Positions 17,370 through 25,920 of a stretch of 64,000 nucleotides of DNA are shown one piece after another. A program made the position numbers and the translations under genes. The notes under the pieces were generated by a model, which was not told where the DNA came from, searched no databases, and saw only the letters and a list, made by a program, of their open reading frames with translations. The stretch is from Agarivorans sp. Alg241-V36 (GTDB lineage: Bacteria > Pseudomonadota > Gammaproteobacteria > Enterobacterales > Celerinatantimonadaceae). Each line of letters opens with the position of its first letter. Within the stretch, counting starts at the first letter, position 1. The stretch covers positions 434,289-498,288 of the forward strand of contig NZ_UNRE01000002.1 of assembly GCF_900537085.1 (NCBI RefSeq). Direction: 5' to 3'.

Positions 17370-18590
17370 GTGAATCACGACAGTACCCATTCCAAAGCTT
17401 TTATTGTTTTACTTGCCGGCATGATGTCCTTGGTAGCTCTATCTGTAGATGCGATGTTGCCCGCCCTTGTTGCCATTGCTGACGACTTCGAGTTGGCCAA
17501 TCCAGCCCACGCCCAGTGGACGATTACCTCTTTATTTATTGGCTTATCTGTAGGCCAACTTATTTATGGGCCGTGGTCGGACGCAGTAGGCAGAAAACCA
17601 CCTATATACGTGGGCTACCTGCTGTTTATTGTGGGTAGCATTATTTGCGTTTTATCCAGTTCATTTAGCTGGCTAATGGTGGGGCGAGTATTGCAGGGGA
17701 TGGGCGCAGCGGCGCCGCGAATTATCACAATGGCTCTAGTGCGCGACAAATTAAAAGGCGCGGAAATGGCGCGAATTATGTCGGTAGTATTTTCTGTATT
17801 CATCATCGTGCCTATTCTAGCTCCAGCTGTCGGCCAAGTGATTTTAACTTTTAGCCATTGGCGTTGGATCTTCGGCATGCTACTGGCAATGGCCATTATT
17901 ACTGGCTTAGGCTTTTGGCGTGGACAGGAAGAAACCCTAGCAGAAGATAAGCGCAGGCCGCTTAGTTTAAAGAGCTTTATAGAAGGCCTTAAGTTTTTAC
18001 TCGCCGAGCGCAGCGCCTTGGTTTATACCATTGTATCGGGTTTAGTGTTTGGTGCCTTTATGGGGTATTTAAACAGTGCCCCCTTGGTGTTTATTAAGCT
18101 CTATGATCAAGCGGATAACTTTGCGCTGTTGTTTGCATTATCGGCAGTGGCAGTGGGAGCGGCGTCTTTAGTTAATGGGCGATTGGTACTCAAGCTCGGT
18201 ATGCGTTTAATGATTAATAGGGCACTTTGGGGCTTGTTAGTACTCACTAGTGTATTTTGTTTACTGTTGCTGGCCACCAATGGGGTTCCGCCTTTGTGGT
18301 GGTTTATGGCTTATCTAATACCGGCATTTTTCTGTGTAGGGATTTTGTTCGGTAACCTTAATTCCTTAGCCATGGAACCTTTAGGGGCTATTGCTGGAAT
18401 GGGCTCAGCCTTTGTTGCGAGTATTTCTACCTTAGTGGCCATTCCAATTGGCAGTGTTATTGGTCTTAGTTTCAATCAAAGCTGTTATCCAGTGGTGATT
18501 GGCTTTTGGTTGGTGGCGGCGAGTAGCTTATTGCTGATCAAATGCTTTGATAAAACTAGTACTGAAGCTGAACTATCCGCTAGTGCTTAA
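17370..18590 (+). CDS. MFS transporter, Bcr/CflA drug-efflux type
   Basis: This 406-residue protein has 12 predicted membrane helices. The TM1 sequence with VDAMLPALVAIADDF, and the motif A-like loop GPWSDAVGRKPP, match the Bcr/CflA subfamily (H+-coupled export of bicyclomycin, chloramphenicol or amino acids such as cysteine). It begins with GTG after an AGGGAG ribosome site at 17357-17362. It sits between the polyamine-like importer and the dioxygenase/PLP pair on the same strand, so it may export a product of that pathway (inference). Confidence 0.87.
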   Translation: MNHDSTHSKAFIVLLAGMMSLVALSVDAMLPALVAIADDFELANPAHAQWTITSLFIGLSVGQLIYGPWSDAVGRKPPIYVGYLLFIVGSIICVLSSSFSWLMVGRVLQGMGAAAPRIITMALVRDKLKGAEMARIMSVVFSVFIIVPILAPAVGQVILTFSHWRWIFGMLLAMAIITGLGFWRGQEETLAEDKRRPLSLKSFIEGLKFLLAERSALVYTIVSGLVFGAFMGYLNSAPLVFIKLYDQADNFALLFALSAVAVGAASLVNGRLVLKLGMRLMINRALWGLLVLTSVFCLLLLATNGVPPLWWFMAYLIPAFFCVGILFGNLNSLAMEPLGAIAGMGSAFVASISTLVAIPIGSVIGLSFNQSCYPVVIGFWLVAASSLLLIKCFDKTSTEAELSASA

Positions 18591-18831
18591 AGCATAAAAT
18601 ATCGTTTTTAATTTGCTTTAAATCAGTGGCTTAGCGAAGATTCGGATGGTTTTTCTTTAATTCACTGATTGCATGTTACGATTTGGTGATTGTGATAAGT
18701 AACTGGAGGTACGCTTGGTGTTAAGTATCGAATACATGGAAATTAGCAACTCTTAATGCTGATCGCTGTGGTATCGCTAGCTGTTTGCGATTAATCTTGA
18801 TGTTATCACTTTGTTAACGAGAGATTTGGCC

Positions 18832-19473
18832 ATGAACACTCACGCAGATTGCCTGTTACAGTTAAACCACTTAAGCGGTGCCGCGGTGCACGATCTATCA
18901 TCTTCATTCGATAACCTTCCTCATACCCAGCACGCAGACGGGCAATACCGCTTGCGTCGCTATTCGGTGGTTAGAGTCAATCAAGGCAAGGTGCAAGCCC
19001 TGCCAGGCAGAGCCTTTGTGCAAAGTGAGCAAGTTAATCACTTCCAAGGTGATGTTGTGCGTCAATTCGAAGAGATTGAACAAAGCATTATCGCCTCTAA
19101 AGGCATGTTTGAAATGTGCGCGTTGTTTTTGGAAGCAAATAGCTTAAGTGAGCAACAAGATATAGAAATCCACCAAATTCGAATTGCTGCGCAAACTGCA
19201 GATACGCCAGTGGCGCCAGAAGGTGTACATCAAGATGGGTTTAGCCATATTGCGGTAGTGGGCATACGTCGTCACAATATTGATGGTGGTGACTTTATGG
19301 TGTTTAAAGACAAACATCAGGCGCCAATTATGACTTTAGCTTTAGATAGCGGCGAAGTTGCGCTACTTGATGACAGCAAGCTTTGGCATTATGCACGGCC
19401 CATTCGAGCACATCGCCCTAGCGAGCCAGGCTTTATGGATGTATTTGTATTGACCGCCAAGGATGAAGCATGA
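18832..19473 (+). CDS. 2-oxoglutarate/Fe(II) dioxygenase (PF10014-type, amino-acid hydroxylase-like)
   Basis: This 213-residue protein belongs to the cupin-fold 2OG-Fe dioxygenase family that includes the Bacillus L-isoleucine 4-hydroxylase. The iron facial triad is visible as H133-x-D135 (EGVHQDGF) and H186 (KLWHYARP). SEPGFMDVFVLT near the end is the usual closing strand. It needs O2, Fe(II) and 2-oxoglutarate, and probably hydroxylates a free amino acid or related small molecule; the substrate is unknown. The ATG at 18832 is the likely start. The last 4 bases (ATGA) overlap the start of the PLP enzyme gene, a strong sign of joint function. Confidence 0.82.
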   Translation: MNTHADCLLQLNHLSGAAVHDLSSSFDNLPHTQHADGQYRLRRYSVVRVNQGKVQALPGRAFVQSEQVNHFQGDVVRQFEEIEQSIIASKGMFEMCALFLEANSLSEQQDIEIHQIRIAAQTADTPVAPEGVHQDGFSHIAVVGIRRHNIDGGDFMVFKDKHQAPIMTLALDSGEVALLDDSKLWHYARPIRAHRPSEPGFMDVFVLTAKDEA

Positions 19474-20702
19474 GTTTTTCTGTTGAGGCTGCCCGTGAGC
19501 TATTTCCAGCGTTAAATGAAAGCAATCAAAGTGGAATACCAACATACCTAGATGGGCCTGGCGGAGCGCAATTGCCACAGACTGTGCTGCAAGCTATGAA
19601 CGATTACTTTATCAAAGGTAATTCCAATCTAGGTGGCGCTTTTGCTAGCAGTAAACATACTGAAGAGATTGTAGAAAAGGGCAGGGAGCAGGCTAGAATC
19701 CTGCTGAATGCCGCTAGTGCCAATAATATTGTGTTTGACGCGAATATGACTTCACTCACCTTTAAACTGAGTAGAGCGATAAGCCGAGACTGGCAGCCGA
19801 ACGATGAAATTCTGGTAAGCGCACTTGATCACTACTCTAATGTATCCAGTTGGCAACAAGCCGCTGCCGATAAAGGCGCTACTGTTCATCAAGTAAATAT
19901 TGACCCGACTAACTGCAATTTGGACTACACCCATTTAGAGTCTTTATTGAACTCCAATACCCGGCTGCTAGCACTCACTTACGCTTCAAATACCAGCGGT
20001 AGCATTGTTGATTTGCAGCGGGTGATTGCTAAAGCAAAAAGTGTTGGTGCAATGGTGTATGTTGATGCGGTGCATTACGTGCCGCATCGCTTAGTGGATG
20101 TACAACAATTGGGCTGCGACTTTTTACTCTGTTCAGCTTACAAGTTTTTTGGCCCCCATCTTGGCATTGCCTATGTGGCCGACCCTTGGTTAGAACAACT
20201 TAAACCTTATAAAGTAGAACCGGCAACCAACCTTGGCCCTGGACGTTTTGAGACCGGCACCCAAAGCTTTGCGGCTATTGCAGGCATGAGTGCCGCGGTT
20301 GATTACTTAGCCCATTGGAACCCACAACAAAATATGCGAGCGGCTTTAGCTGCGAGCTTTGAGCAGTTTGCCGCGCATGAGCAAGGTTTAAGTCAGAATT
20401 TCTTAGAGCGTTTAGCTACTCATCCCCAAGTCACGCTTTATGGAGAAAGTAGCTTACAGCGATTACACAAGCGCACCGCTACTTTTTCTATGCGCTGGCC
20501 AAGTATTTCGCCACAGCAGATTGCCGCTATGCTGGGCGAGCATAATATTGCCACTTGGCATGGACATTTTTATGCGCAAGGCATGATGGAACAATTAGGT
20601 TTAATGGATAAAGGAGGGGTGCTAAGAGTAGGTTTTATGCACTACAACACCCATCAGGAAGTGGATCGCTTGTGGGATTTGTTGGATAAGTTCTGTAGCT
20701 AG
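19470..20702 (+). CDS. Class V aminotransferase / cysteine desulfurase-like PLP enzyme (VC1184-type subfamily)
   Basis: This 410-residue fold-type I PLP enzyme has DAVHYVPH (D199, H202) and the Schiff-base lysine K225 in SAYKFFGPH. The ALDHYSNVSSW segment is typical of the class V group. It resembles the cysteine desulfurase-like subfamily that I recall being typified by Vibrio VC1184. I see no clear catalytic-cysteine loop of true desulfurases, so a lyase or transaminase acting on the dioxygenase product is plausible. Its ATG overlaps the dioxygenase stop by 4 bases. No isc or suf genes are nearby. Confidence 0.85.
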   Translation: MSFSVEAARELFPALNESNQSGIPTYLDGPGGAQLPQTVLQAMNDYFIKGNSNLGGAFASSKHTEEIVEKGREQARILLNAASANNIVFDANMTSLTFKLSRAISRDWQPNDEILVSALDHYSNVSSWQQAAADKGATVHQVNIDPTNCNLDYTHLESLLNSNTRLLALTYASNTSGSIVDLQRVIAKAKSVGAMVYVDAVHYVPHRLVDVQQLGCDFLLCSAYKFFGPHLGIAYVADPWLEQLKPYKVEPATNLGPGRFETGTQSFAAIAGMSAAVDYLAHWNPQQNMRAALAASFEQFAAHEQGLSQNFLERLATHPQVTLYGESSLQRLHKRTATFSMRWPSISPQQIAAMLGEHNIATWHGHFYAQGMMEQLGLMDKGGVLRVGFMHYNTHQEVDRLWDLLDKFCS

Positions 20703-20710
20703 CAGAGTAA

Positions 20711-21415
20711 CTACACATCTAGAGCTAGGTGGGCAAATAGCTCATCTAGATCGGCAGCGCCTTCAAACTTAATACCCACAGCAATATGGTTATGACCATC
20801 TCGGCTTTGGCTTTTAATATTACCCTCAATCACCGTATCACTTTCTGGCTTACCGGGTATGCGAATGTAAACAAATACGCTATCGAGCAGTAGTTTGCCA
20901 TTGCTTTCTGGCCACGCCATTTTAAAGCGACAGCCTCCCGCTGATAAATCCAAGATAATGCCATCGAAGCTCAAGTCGTTTTCGATTTGTTGGTCACTCA
21001 CCGATGAGCGGTGAGTCACAGTGGCAGGAATGCGAGTACTGGCTCGTTGTTGTTTACGAAGGCTAAAGCGTTCTACTTCGCTAGGATATTTTACAAACAA
21101 CAGGTGTTTAGGGGATTTGATGATGTCGGTAATAATGCTGCGAAATGCAATGCACTGACCCGCTTCGCCCTCGATAATGGAGCGAATTACACAGGCCATG
21201 CCTTCAAGTAATACGTCACCGTGACCTTGTTGCGCGTACTTGGGCACGGCAAAAATAAGGAAGTTAGCATCGTCTAAACCGATTAATTTACATTTAATCC
21301 GAACATTGCCCACCTTTACAAACTGCACATCTAAAATGTCGCCAAAGCGCAGTTGTCGCATTATATCTACCACTTCTTGGCGCTGGTTAACGCGAGGGCT
21401 TGGAGCAGGTGCCAA
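20711..21415 (-). CDS. PilZ-domain c-di-GMP-binding protein, YcgR-like
   Basis: This 234-residue protein has an N-terminal YcgR/PilZN-type beta domain (residues ~20-115). A C-terminal PilZ domain follows, with the two c-di-GMP motifs RKQQRASTR (RxxxR, ~residue 130) and DLSAGGCRF (D-x-S-x-x-G, ~residue 165). Such proteins respond to c-di-GMP and often slow flagellar rotation or adjust surface behaviour. The output partner cannot be told from sequence. It is convergent with the PLP enzyme gene and lies 27 bases downstream of nadK on the same strand. Confidence 0.9.
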   Translation of the reverse strand: MAPAPSPRVNQRQEVVDIMRQLRFGDILDVQFVKVGNVRIKCKLIGLDDANFLIFAVPKYAQQGHGDVLLEGMACVIRSIIEGEAGQCIAFRSIITDIIKSPKHLLFVKYPSEVERFSLRKQQRASTRIPATVTHRSSVSDQQIENDLSFDGIILDLSAGGCRFKMAWPESNGKLLLDSVFVYIRIPGKPESDTVIEGNIKSQSRDGHNHIAVGIKFEGAADLDELFAHLALDV

Positions 21416-21442
21416 AATAAACTTCCTTTTTACCGTGTTGGC

Positions 21443-22342
21443 TTAAAACAAGCGGCTTCCCCAGCCGAGCTTAGTTCTTAAGATCTTAAAGTAATCATAG
21501 CTTTTAGGGTGAACCAGACGCAACGGGTGATTTTGTTTGCGAATAATCACTTCATCGCCCGGCATAACGGGCAGCGATACGTGGCTATCACAGCTTATGT
21601 TCATATGCTCACTATTATCGTGAGACAGTTTAAGCTTAATTTCGCTATCGCTGTCTACCACTATGGGGCGTGAGCTTAGGGTATGCGGGAACATTGGCAC
21701 CAAAGCTATTGCATCTAAATTAGGGGTGAGAATGGGCCCGCCAGCAGATAAAGAATAGGCGGTTGAGCCAGTAGGCGTAGTAACAATTAAGCCATCGGCG
21801 CGTTGGCTTAACATAAAGTGGTCATCAATATACACTTCAAATTCTAACATGGTGGCGACTTTGTCGAGGTGAAGTACCACCTCGTTTACTGCGCTGTTGC
21901 GGCTTTTGACCGCGTTATGGCGCAATACTTTCGCTTCTAACAAACAGCGTTTTTCAGTAATGAACTCGCCCTGTAATACTTCTTTTAAGGGGTGTTCAAA
22001 ATTGAAAGGGTCTAAATCGGTTAAAAAGCCTAAGTTGCCTCGGTTTACCCCTAGTACAGCTATGTCGTAACGCGACAGCACTCGCGCTGCCCCCAACATG
22101 TTGCCATCGCCTCCAACCACAATGGCTAAATCAGCTTGCTCACCGACCTGGTTAATACTCACTAGGTTAAGCCCGTCAATGGTGAGTTGTTGGCCGGTCT
22201 GCTCTTCTACCAATACTTTATATGATTGTTCAATCAACCAATGATAGAGCGCCGTTAAGGTATTATTGGCTCCCTCGTGATGGGGTTTACCAATTAAACC
22301 GATTGTGTTGAAGATTTGAGTCATAACTTGTTGATTTAACAT
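21443..22342 (-). CDS. nadK: NAD kinase
   Basis: This 299-residue cytoplasmic enzyme phosphorylates NAD to NADP. The [11 protein letters not shown] motif, the NEVVLH loop and the [15 protein letters not shown]-like stretch ([10 protein letters not shown]) are the family signatures, and the C-terminus KLGWGSRLF matches E. coli. An internal Met at residue 7 gives a length closer to E. coli (292 residues) and could be the true start. It is divergent from grpE, as in enterobacteria. Confidence 0.96.
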   Translation of the reverse strand: MLNQQVMTQIFNTIGLIGKPHHEGANNTLTALYHWLIEQSYKVLVEEQTGQQLTIDGLNLVSINQVGEQADLAIVVGGDGNMLGAARVLSRYDIAVLGVNRGNLGFLTDLDPFNFEHPLKEVLQGEFITEKRCLLEAKVLRHNAVKSRNSAVNEVVLHLDKVATMLEFEVYIDDHFMLSQRADGLIVTTPTGSTAYSLSAGGPILTPNLDAIALVPMFPHTLSSRPIVVDSDSEIKLKLSHDNSEHMNISCDSHVSLPVMPGDEVIIRKQNHPLRLVHPKSYDYFKILRTKLGWGSRLF

Positions 22343-22403
22343 TGTGTTGCTAGTGATTATAACGTGTGGCTTTACTACTCAGCCAGTTTTATCGTGACTA
22401 TCA

Positions 22404-22432
22404 CTTGAAAGCGGCGGTTTGATCCCCATAAT
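22404..22432 (+). promoter_or_regulatory. Sigma32 heat-shock promoter of grpE
   Basis: CTTGAAA (22404-22410), a 13-base spacer and CCCCATAAT (22424-22432) match the sigma32 consensus closely. It lies about 45 bases upstream of the grpE ATG. Confidence 0.88.
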
Positions 22433-22477
22433 ATGCAACAGAATTAAGTTATTTGTGAAGAATTACGGAGACCCTGC

Positions 22478-23107
22478 ATGAGCAGTGAGCAAAACAAACC
22501 ACAAGCTGAAGAAGTGGTAGCGGAAAACGAAGTAGAGCAGCAGGTTGAAGCTATAGACGCTGAGCTAGAAAGTGAAGTGGAAGAGCAAGCTGCAGAGTCG
22601 GCTGGTGAAGAAATTAGCGTAGCTGAGCTGCTAGAGCGCTTAGCAACTGCCGAGCAAACCGTTGCCGATCAAAAAGACGGTGTGATTCGTGCCAAAGCCG
22701 AAGTAGATAACATTCGTCGTCGTTCAGCTCAAGAAGTAGAAAAAGCGCGTAAGTTTGCTCTAGAAAAGTTTGCTAACGAGCTGCTACCGGTTATCGATAA
22801 CATGGAAATGGCCCTACAACACGCTAACCGTGAAGATGAAGCGCTAACTTCGATGATTGAAGGCGTTGAACTTACTCTTAAAACTTTAATCGACGCTGTG
22901 AAGAAGTTTGGTATTGAAGTGGTGTCACCACAAGACCAAGCCTTTGACCCAGAAAAGCATCAAGCTATGGGCATGCAAGAAGTAGAAGGTGTAGCGCCTA
23001 ATACTGTGGTAGCAGTATTGCAAAAAGGCTACCTACTAAATGGCCGTTTATTGCGCCCAGCAATGGTAATGATTTCTAAAGCTGCTTCGGTAGACACTAG
23101 CGCATAG
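22478..23107 (+). CDS. grpE: Nucleotide exchange factor GrpE
   Basis: This 209-residue co-chaperone releases ADP from DnaK. The N-terminal ~70 residues are acidic and disordered. A long coiled coil follows ([20 protein letters not shown]), and the C-terminal beta domain carries HQAMGMQEV and [18 protein letters not shown]. It has its own sigma32 promoter and a terminator, and lies about 3 kb upstream of dnaK rather than directly beside it. Confidence 0.97.
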   Translation: MSSEQNKPQAEEVVAENEVEQQVEAIDAELESEVEEQAAESAGEEISVAELLERLATAEQTVADQKDGVIRAKAEVDNIRRRSAQEVEKARKFALEKFANELLPVIDNMEMALQHANREDEALTSMIEGVELTLKTLIDAVKKFGIEVVSPQDQAFDPEKHQAMGMQEVEGVAPNTVVAVLQKGYLLNGRLLRPAMVMISKAASVDTSA

Positions 23108-23125
23108 ATTTATTATTGCTGAATC

Positions 23126-23151
23126 AAAAAGGGCCTTTAGGCCCTTTTTTT
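23126..23151 (+). terminator. Rho-independent terminator of grpE
   Basis: AAAGGGCC, a TTTA loop and GGCCCTTT are followed by a T run, starting about 20 bases after the grpE stop. Confidence 0.88.
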
Positions 23152-23281
23152 GTGGCTGAATTTTACACTGCGTTATGACTTTGAGTAGGGGAATTCTTTG
23201 ACCTAACTTACTTGGCTATGCCATTGTAGACTTATGAATAAAAATTATTCGTATTGCTCAGAAGGCAAACAACAGCAGTAA

Positions 23282-23533
23282 ATGGAACAGTTAGAGATTT
23301 TCGACATCCCCAATCCTTGTCGCGGCATTTGTCAAACCAATAGCCGCGGGTTGTGCATGGGTTGTTTTCGGAATCGAGATGAACGTTTTGCTTGGCAAAC
23401 CCTAGAACCTGCCCAGCAACAGAATATTTTGCGCTTAACTAAACAGCGAAGAATGCGCTTTATTCGTATGCAGCGTAAGAAGTTAGCCGAGCAACAGCAG
23501 CAAAACTCGGTACAGGATGAATTACCATTTTGA
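23282..23533 (+). CDS. DUF1289-family protein
   Basis: This 83-residue protein has the conserved cysteine pattern of the DUF1289 family (NPCRGICQTNSRGLCMGCFR, four cysteines within the first 35 residues). A W-x-x-L segment and a basic, glutamine-rich tail follow. The cysteines suggest metal binding (inference). The function is unknown. It is a single gene 92 bases before the carbonic anhydrase gene. Confidence 0.8.
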   Translation: MEQLEIFDIPNPCRGICQTNSRGLCMGCFRNRDERFAWQTLEPAQQQNILRLTKQRRMRFIRMQRKKLAEQQQQNSVQDELPF

Positions 23534-23624
23534 AAGTAAATGCTGCGCTAAATGGTGGTAGTTAACCCTTACATCGGGCAATATATGCGTCCAGTAATAG
23601 GGGCATGAGTCATTTAGAGGTTGT

Positions 23625-24227
23625 ATGAGAGATTTAGATCAGCTAATAAAAAATAACCGCAGCTGGGCAAAAAATATAAAAGAGCAGAATCCCACCTTTT
23701 TCTGTGATCTGTCAGAGCAACAAAATCCTGAATTCTTATGGATTGGCTGTAGTGACAGTCGGGTACCCGCCAATCAGATTGCTGGCCTGCCTCCAGGTGA
23801 AGTTTTTGTACACCGTAATATCGCCAATGTAGTGGTGCATACCGATTTAAACTGTTTGTCAGTTATTCAATATGCAGTCGACGTTCTAAAAGTTAAACAC
23901 ATCATTGTTACCGGTCATTATGGCTGTGGTGGGGTATTGGCGTCGATGGAAAACGAACAGTTTGGCTTGATAGATAATTGGTTGCGCCATCTTAAAGATG
24001 TATACCGCTACCATGAGCAAGAACTTGATGCGATTGAAGACAAGCAACAGCGGGCCGACCGCTTGTGTGAGTTAAATGTAATGGAGCAAGTTAAGAACGT
24101 GTCTCAAACCTCCATCGTGCAAAATGCCTGGAGCAATGGCCAAGAACTGTCGGTACACGGCTGTATTTATTCTATCCAAAACGGCATCCTAAATAATCTA
24201 GATATCTCGATTTCTGGCAACAGTTAA
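23625..24227 (+). CDS. can: Beta-class carbonic anhydrase
   Basis: This 200-residue zinc enzyme interconverts CO2 and bicarbonate. The zinc ligands and catalytic dyad are C42, D44 and R46 (CSDSRVP), H98 and C101 (GHYGCGGV). Length and sequence match the Can type. It supplies bicarbonate for carboxylases, carbamoyl phosphate synthesis (carAB in this window) and possibly cyanase. It is a monocistronic gene followed by a shared terminator with the convergent symporter gene. Confidence 0.95.
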   Translation: MRDLDQLIKNNRSWAKNIKEQNPTFFCDLSEQQNPEFLWIGCSDSRVPANQIAGLPPGEVFVHRNIANVVVHTDLNCLSVIQYAVDVLKVKHIIVTGHYGCGGVLASMENEQFGLIDNWLRHLKDVYRYHEQELDAIEDKQQRADRLCELNVMEQVKNVSQTSIVQNAWSNGQELSVHGCIYSIQNGILNNLDISISGNS

Positions 24228-24246
24228 AAACGGCATTTCTAGATAT

Positions 24247-24274
24247 AAAAAACGCGGCTAAGGCCGCGTTTTTT
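24247..24274. terminator. Bidirectional terminator between can and the symporter gene
   Basis: CGCGGC, a TAAG loop and GCCGCG are flanked by A and T runs, so the element can terminate both convergent genes. Confidence 0.85.
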
Positions 24275-24291
24275 GTTACCTATTTATATAT

Positions 24292-25626
24292 CTAGGCTTT
24301 TTCGGCTGAGGCCACATTGATATCTGATTCACCGTGAGGTAGATGAACTTCTTCTTCAGATCTACCTGCCTGAGGATTGTTGTATGTATCCACGTTTAGG
24401 TCACCTTCAGATTTAGCAACAGCAACGGTTACCATGCTATCACCGGTGATGTTTACCGCGGTGCGAACCATGTCTAACAAGCGGTCTACACCAATAATTA
24501 GCGCAATACCTTCTACAGGTAAACCAACTTGCTGCAATACCATGGCTAGGGTAATTAAGCCTACACCCGGCACACCTGCAGTACCTACCGATGCTAAGGT
24601 TGCAGTAACAATAACCATTAAGAAATTGCCAGCGGTTAGGTCTATGCCATATACCGTTGCAATAAAGATGGTTGCAACACCTTGCATAATTGAGGTGCCG
24701 TCCATGTTAATGGTGGCGCCTAAAGGTACCGTGAACGAAGCCGTTGAGTTGCGCACGCCCAGCTTATGAGTTGCCGTTTCCATAGTAACTGGAATAGTCG
24801 CATTTGAAGAGGCAGTACTAAATGCAAATACGATGGCTTCGCGCATTTTCTTAATGAAAATAAGCGGGTTTAAGCCAGTAAGTACCTTTAATAAAGAAGG
24901 GTAAACTAATAAGGCGTGCAGCAGTAATACAACCAATACCACCATGAAGTAGCTAAGTAAGCTCGCAATCGCGTCAAAACCAATTTCAAAGAACAGTTTT
25001 GCCAGTAAGGCAAATACGCCATAAGGGGCTAAGTTCATTAAAATGGTCACTAACTTCATGATCACTACATTGAAGTCTTCAAAGTGCTTACCAATACGTT
25101 TACCTGGCTCGCCAGAAATAGCGATGGCAATACCAAACAACAATGCAAATACAATGATTTGCAGCATGTTGCCTTGAGCCATAGAGGCAATTGGGTTATC
25201 AGGGAACATATCAATGATAACTTGGCTAATGCTTGGTGCTTCTTTAGCAACAAAAGCGGCTTCGGTAGTTAGCTCTATGCCAGTACCTGGGCGTATAAGT
25301 AGTGCAACGGCCATGGCGAGTGAAATAGCAATCGCGGTAGTGGCTAAATAAAGCAGTACTGTTTTACCGCCAAGGCGGCCTAAGCGCGCAGTGTCTTTCA
25401 TTGAAGATACACCGCAAACCAAAGAAACAAATACCAATGGAACAACTAACATCTTCAAGCTTGATACGAAAATCGAACCTGTAATATTAAGGATGCCGTC
25501 AACGATGTAGTCTTTGACTAAGATAGACTCAGCAAAAAAGGTTTGTAAGAAAACCCCTAAGCCAATACCGGCAACCATACCGATAAGTATTTTGTGAGTA
25601 AGACTCAGTTTTGAATCGTTTTTCAT
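24292..25626 (-). CDS. Dicarboxylate/glutamate:cation symporter (DAACS family)
   Basis: This 444-residue inner-membrane protein belongs to the GltP/DctA family. The re-entrant loop serine-rich motif is seen as FSTASSNATIP. The signatures NMDGTSIMQG and VDRLLDMVRTAVNITGD place the Na+ and dicarboxylate/amino-acid site. Arg in the last helix (DRLLDMVRT) suggests an acidic substrate such as glutamate, aspartate or C4-dicarboxylates. The hydrophilic C-terminal tail ends in acidic residues. It is a single gene facing away from dnaK. Confidence 0.9.
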   Translation of the reverse strand: MKNDSKLSLTHKILIGMVAGIGLGVFLQTFFAESILVKDYIVDGILNITGSIFVSSLKMLVVPLVFVSLVCGVSSMKDTARLGRLGGKTVLLYLATTAIAISLAMAVALLIRPGTGIELTTEAAFVAKEAPSISQVIIDMFPDNPIASMAQGNMLQIIVFALLFGIAIAISGEPGKRIGKHFEDFNVVIMKLVTILMNLAPYGVFALLAKLFFEIGFDAIASLLSYFMVVLVVLLLHALLVYPSLLKVLTGLNPLIFIKKMREAIVFAFSTASSNATIPVTMETATHKLGVRNSTASFTVPLGATINMDGTSIMQGVATIFIATVYGIDLTAGNFLMVIVTATLASVGTAGVPGVGLITLAMVLQQVGLPVEGIALIIGVDRLLDMVRTAVNITGDSMVTVAVAKSEGDLNVDTYNNPQAGRSEEEVHLPHGESDINVASAEKA

Positions 25627-25841
25627 TTCCCTTCTCTCTGTATTTTACGCAGAACTTAATACTGCATATAACCTAAAGTTGCGCGCATAGTATCATAGGT
25701 TATAAAAATAGCCATTTTTGACACTACCACCTATAACTTTGTTGGTTTTATAATCTAAATTCGTGATCGCTTGCTCAATACCTAAGCAATTGCCAAGATT
25801 TTGCGAGAATGGGTTTTTAGTGAGTTTTTTTTATTTTTTCC

Positions 25842-25870
25842 CTTGAAAAGCAATTTGCTGCCCCCACTTA
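25842..25870 (+). promoter_or_regulatory. Sigma32 heat-shock promoter of dnaK
   Basis: CTTGAAA (25842-25848), a 13-base spacer and CCCCACTTA (25862-25870) form a near-consensus sigma32 promoter 50 bases upstream of the dnaK ATG. Confidence 0.88.
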
Positions 25871-25920
25871 GTTCTCAACAACGAAATATTAGTTACAACT
25901 AGAATTTGGAGAACACCATC

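Noticed and set aside
19470-20702. Assignment as a true cysteine desulfurase of Fe-S assembly
   Set aside because: No obvious catalytic-cysteine loop and no isc/suf genes nearby; coupling to a dioxygenase suggests another reaction.
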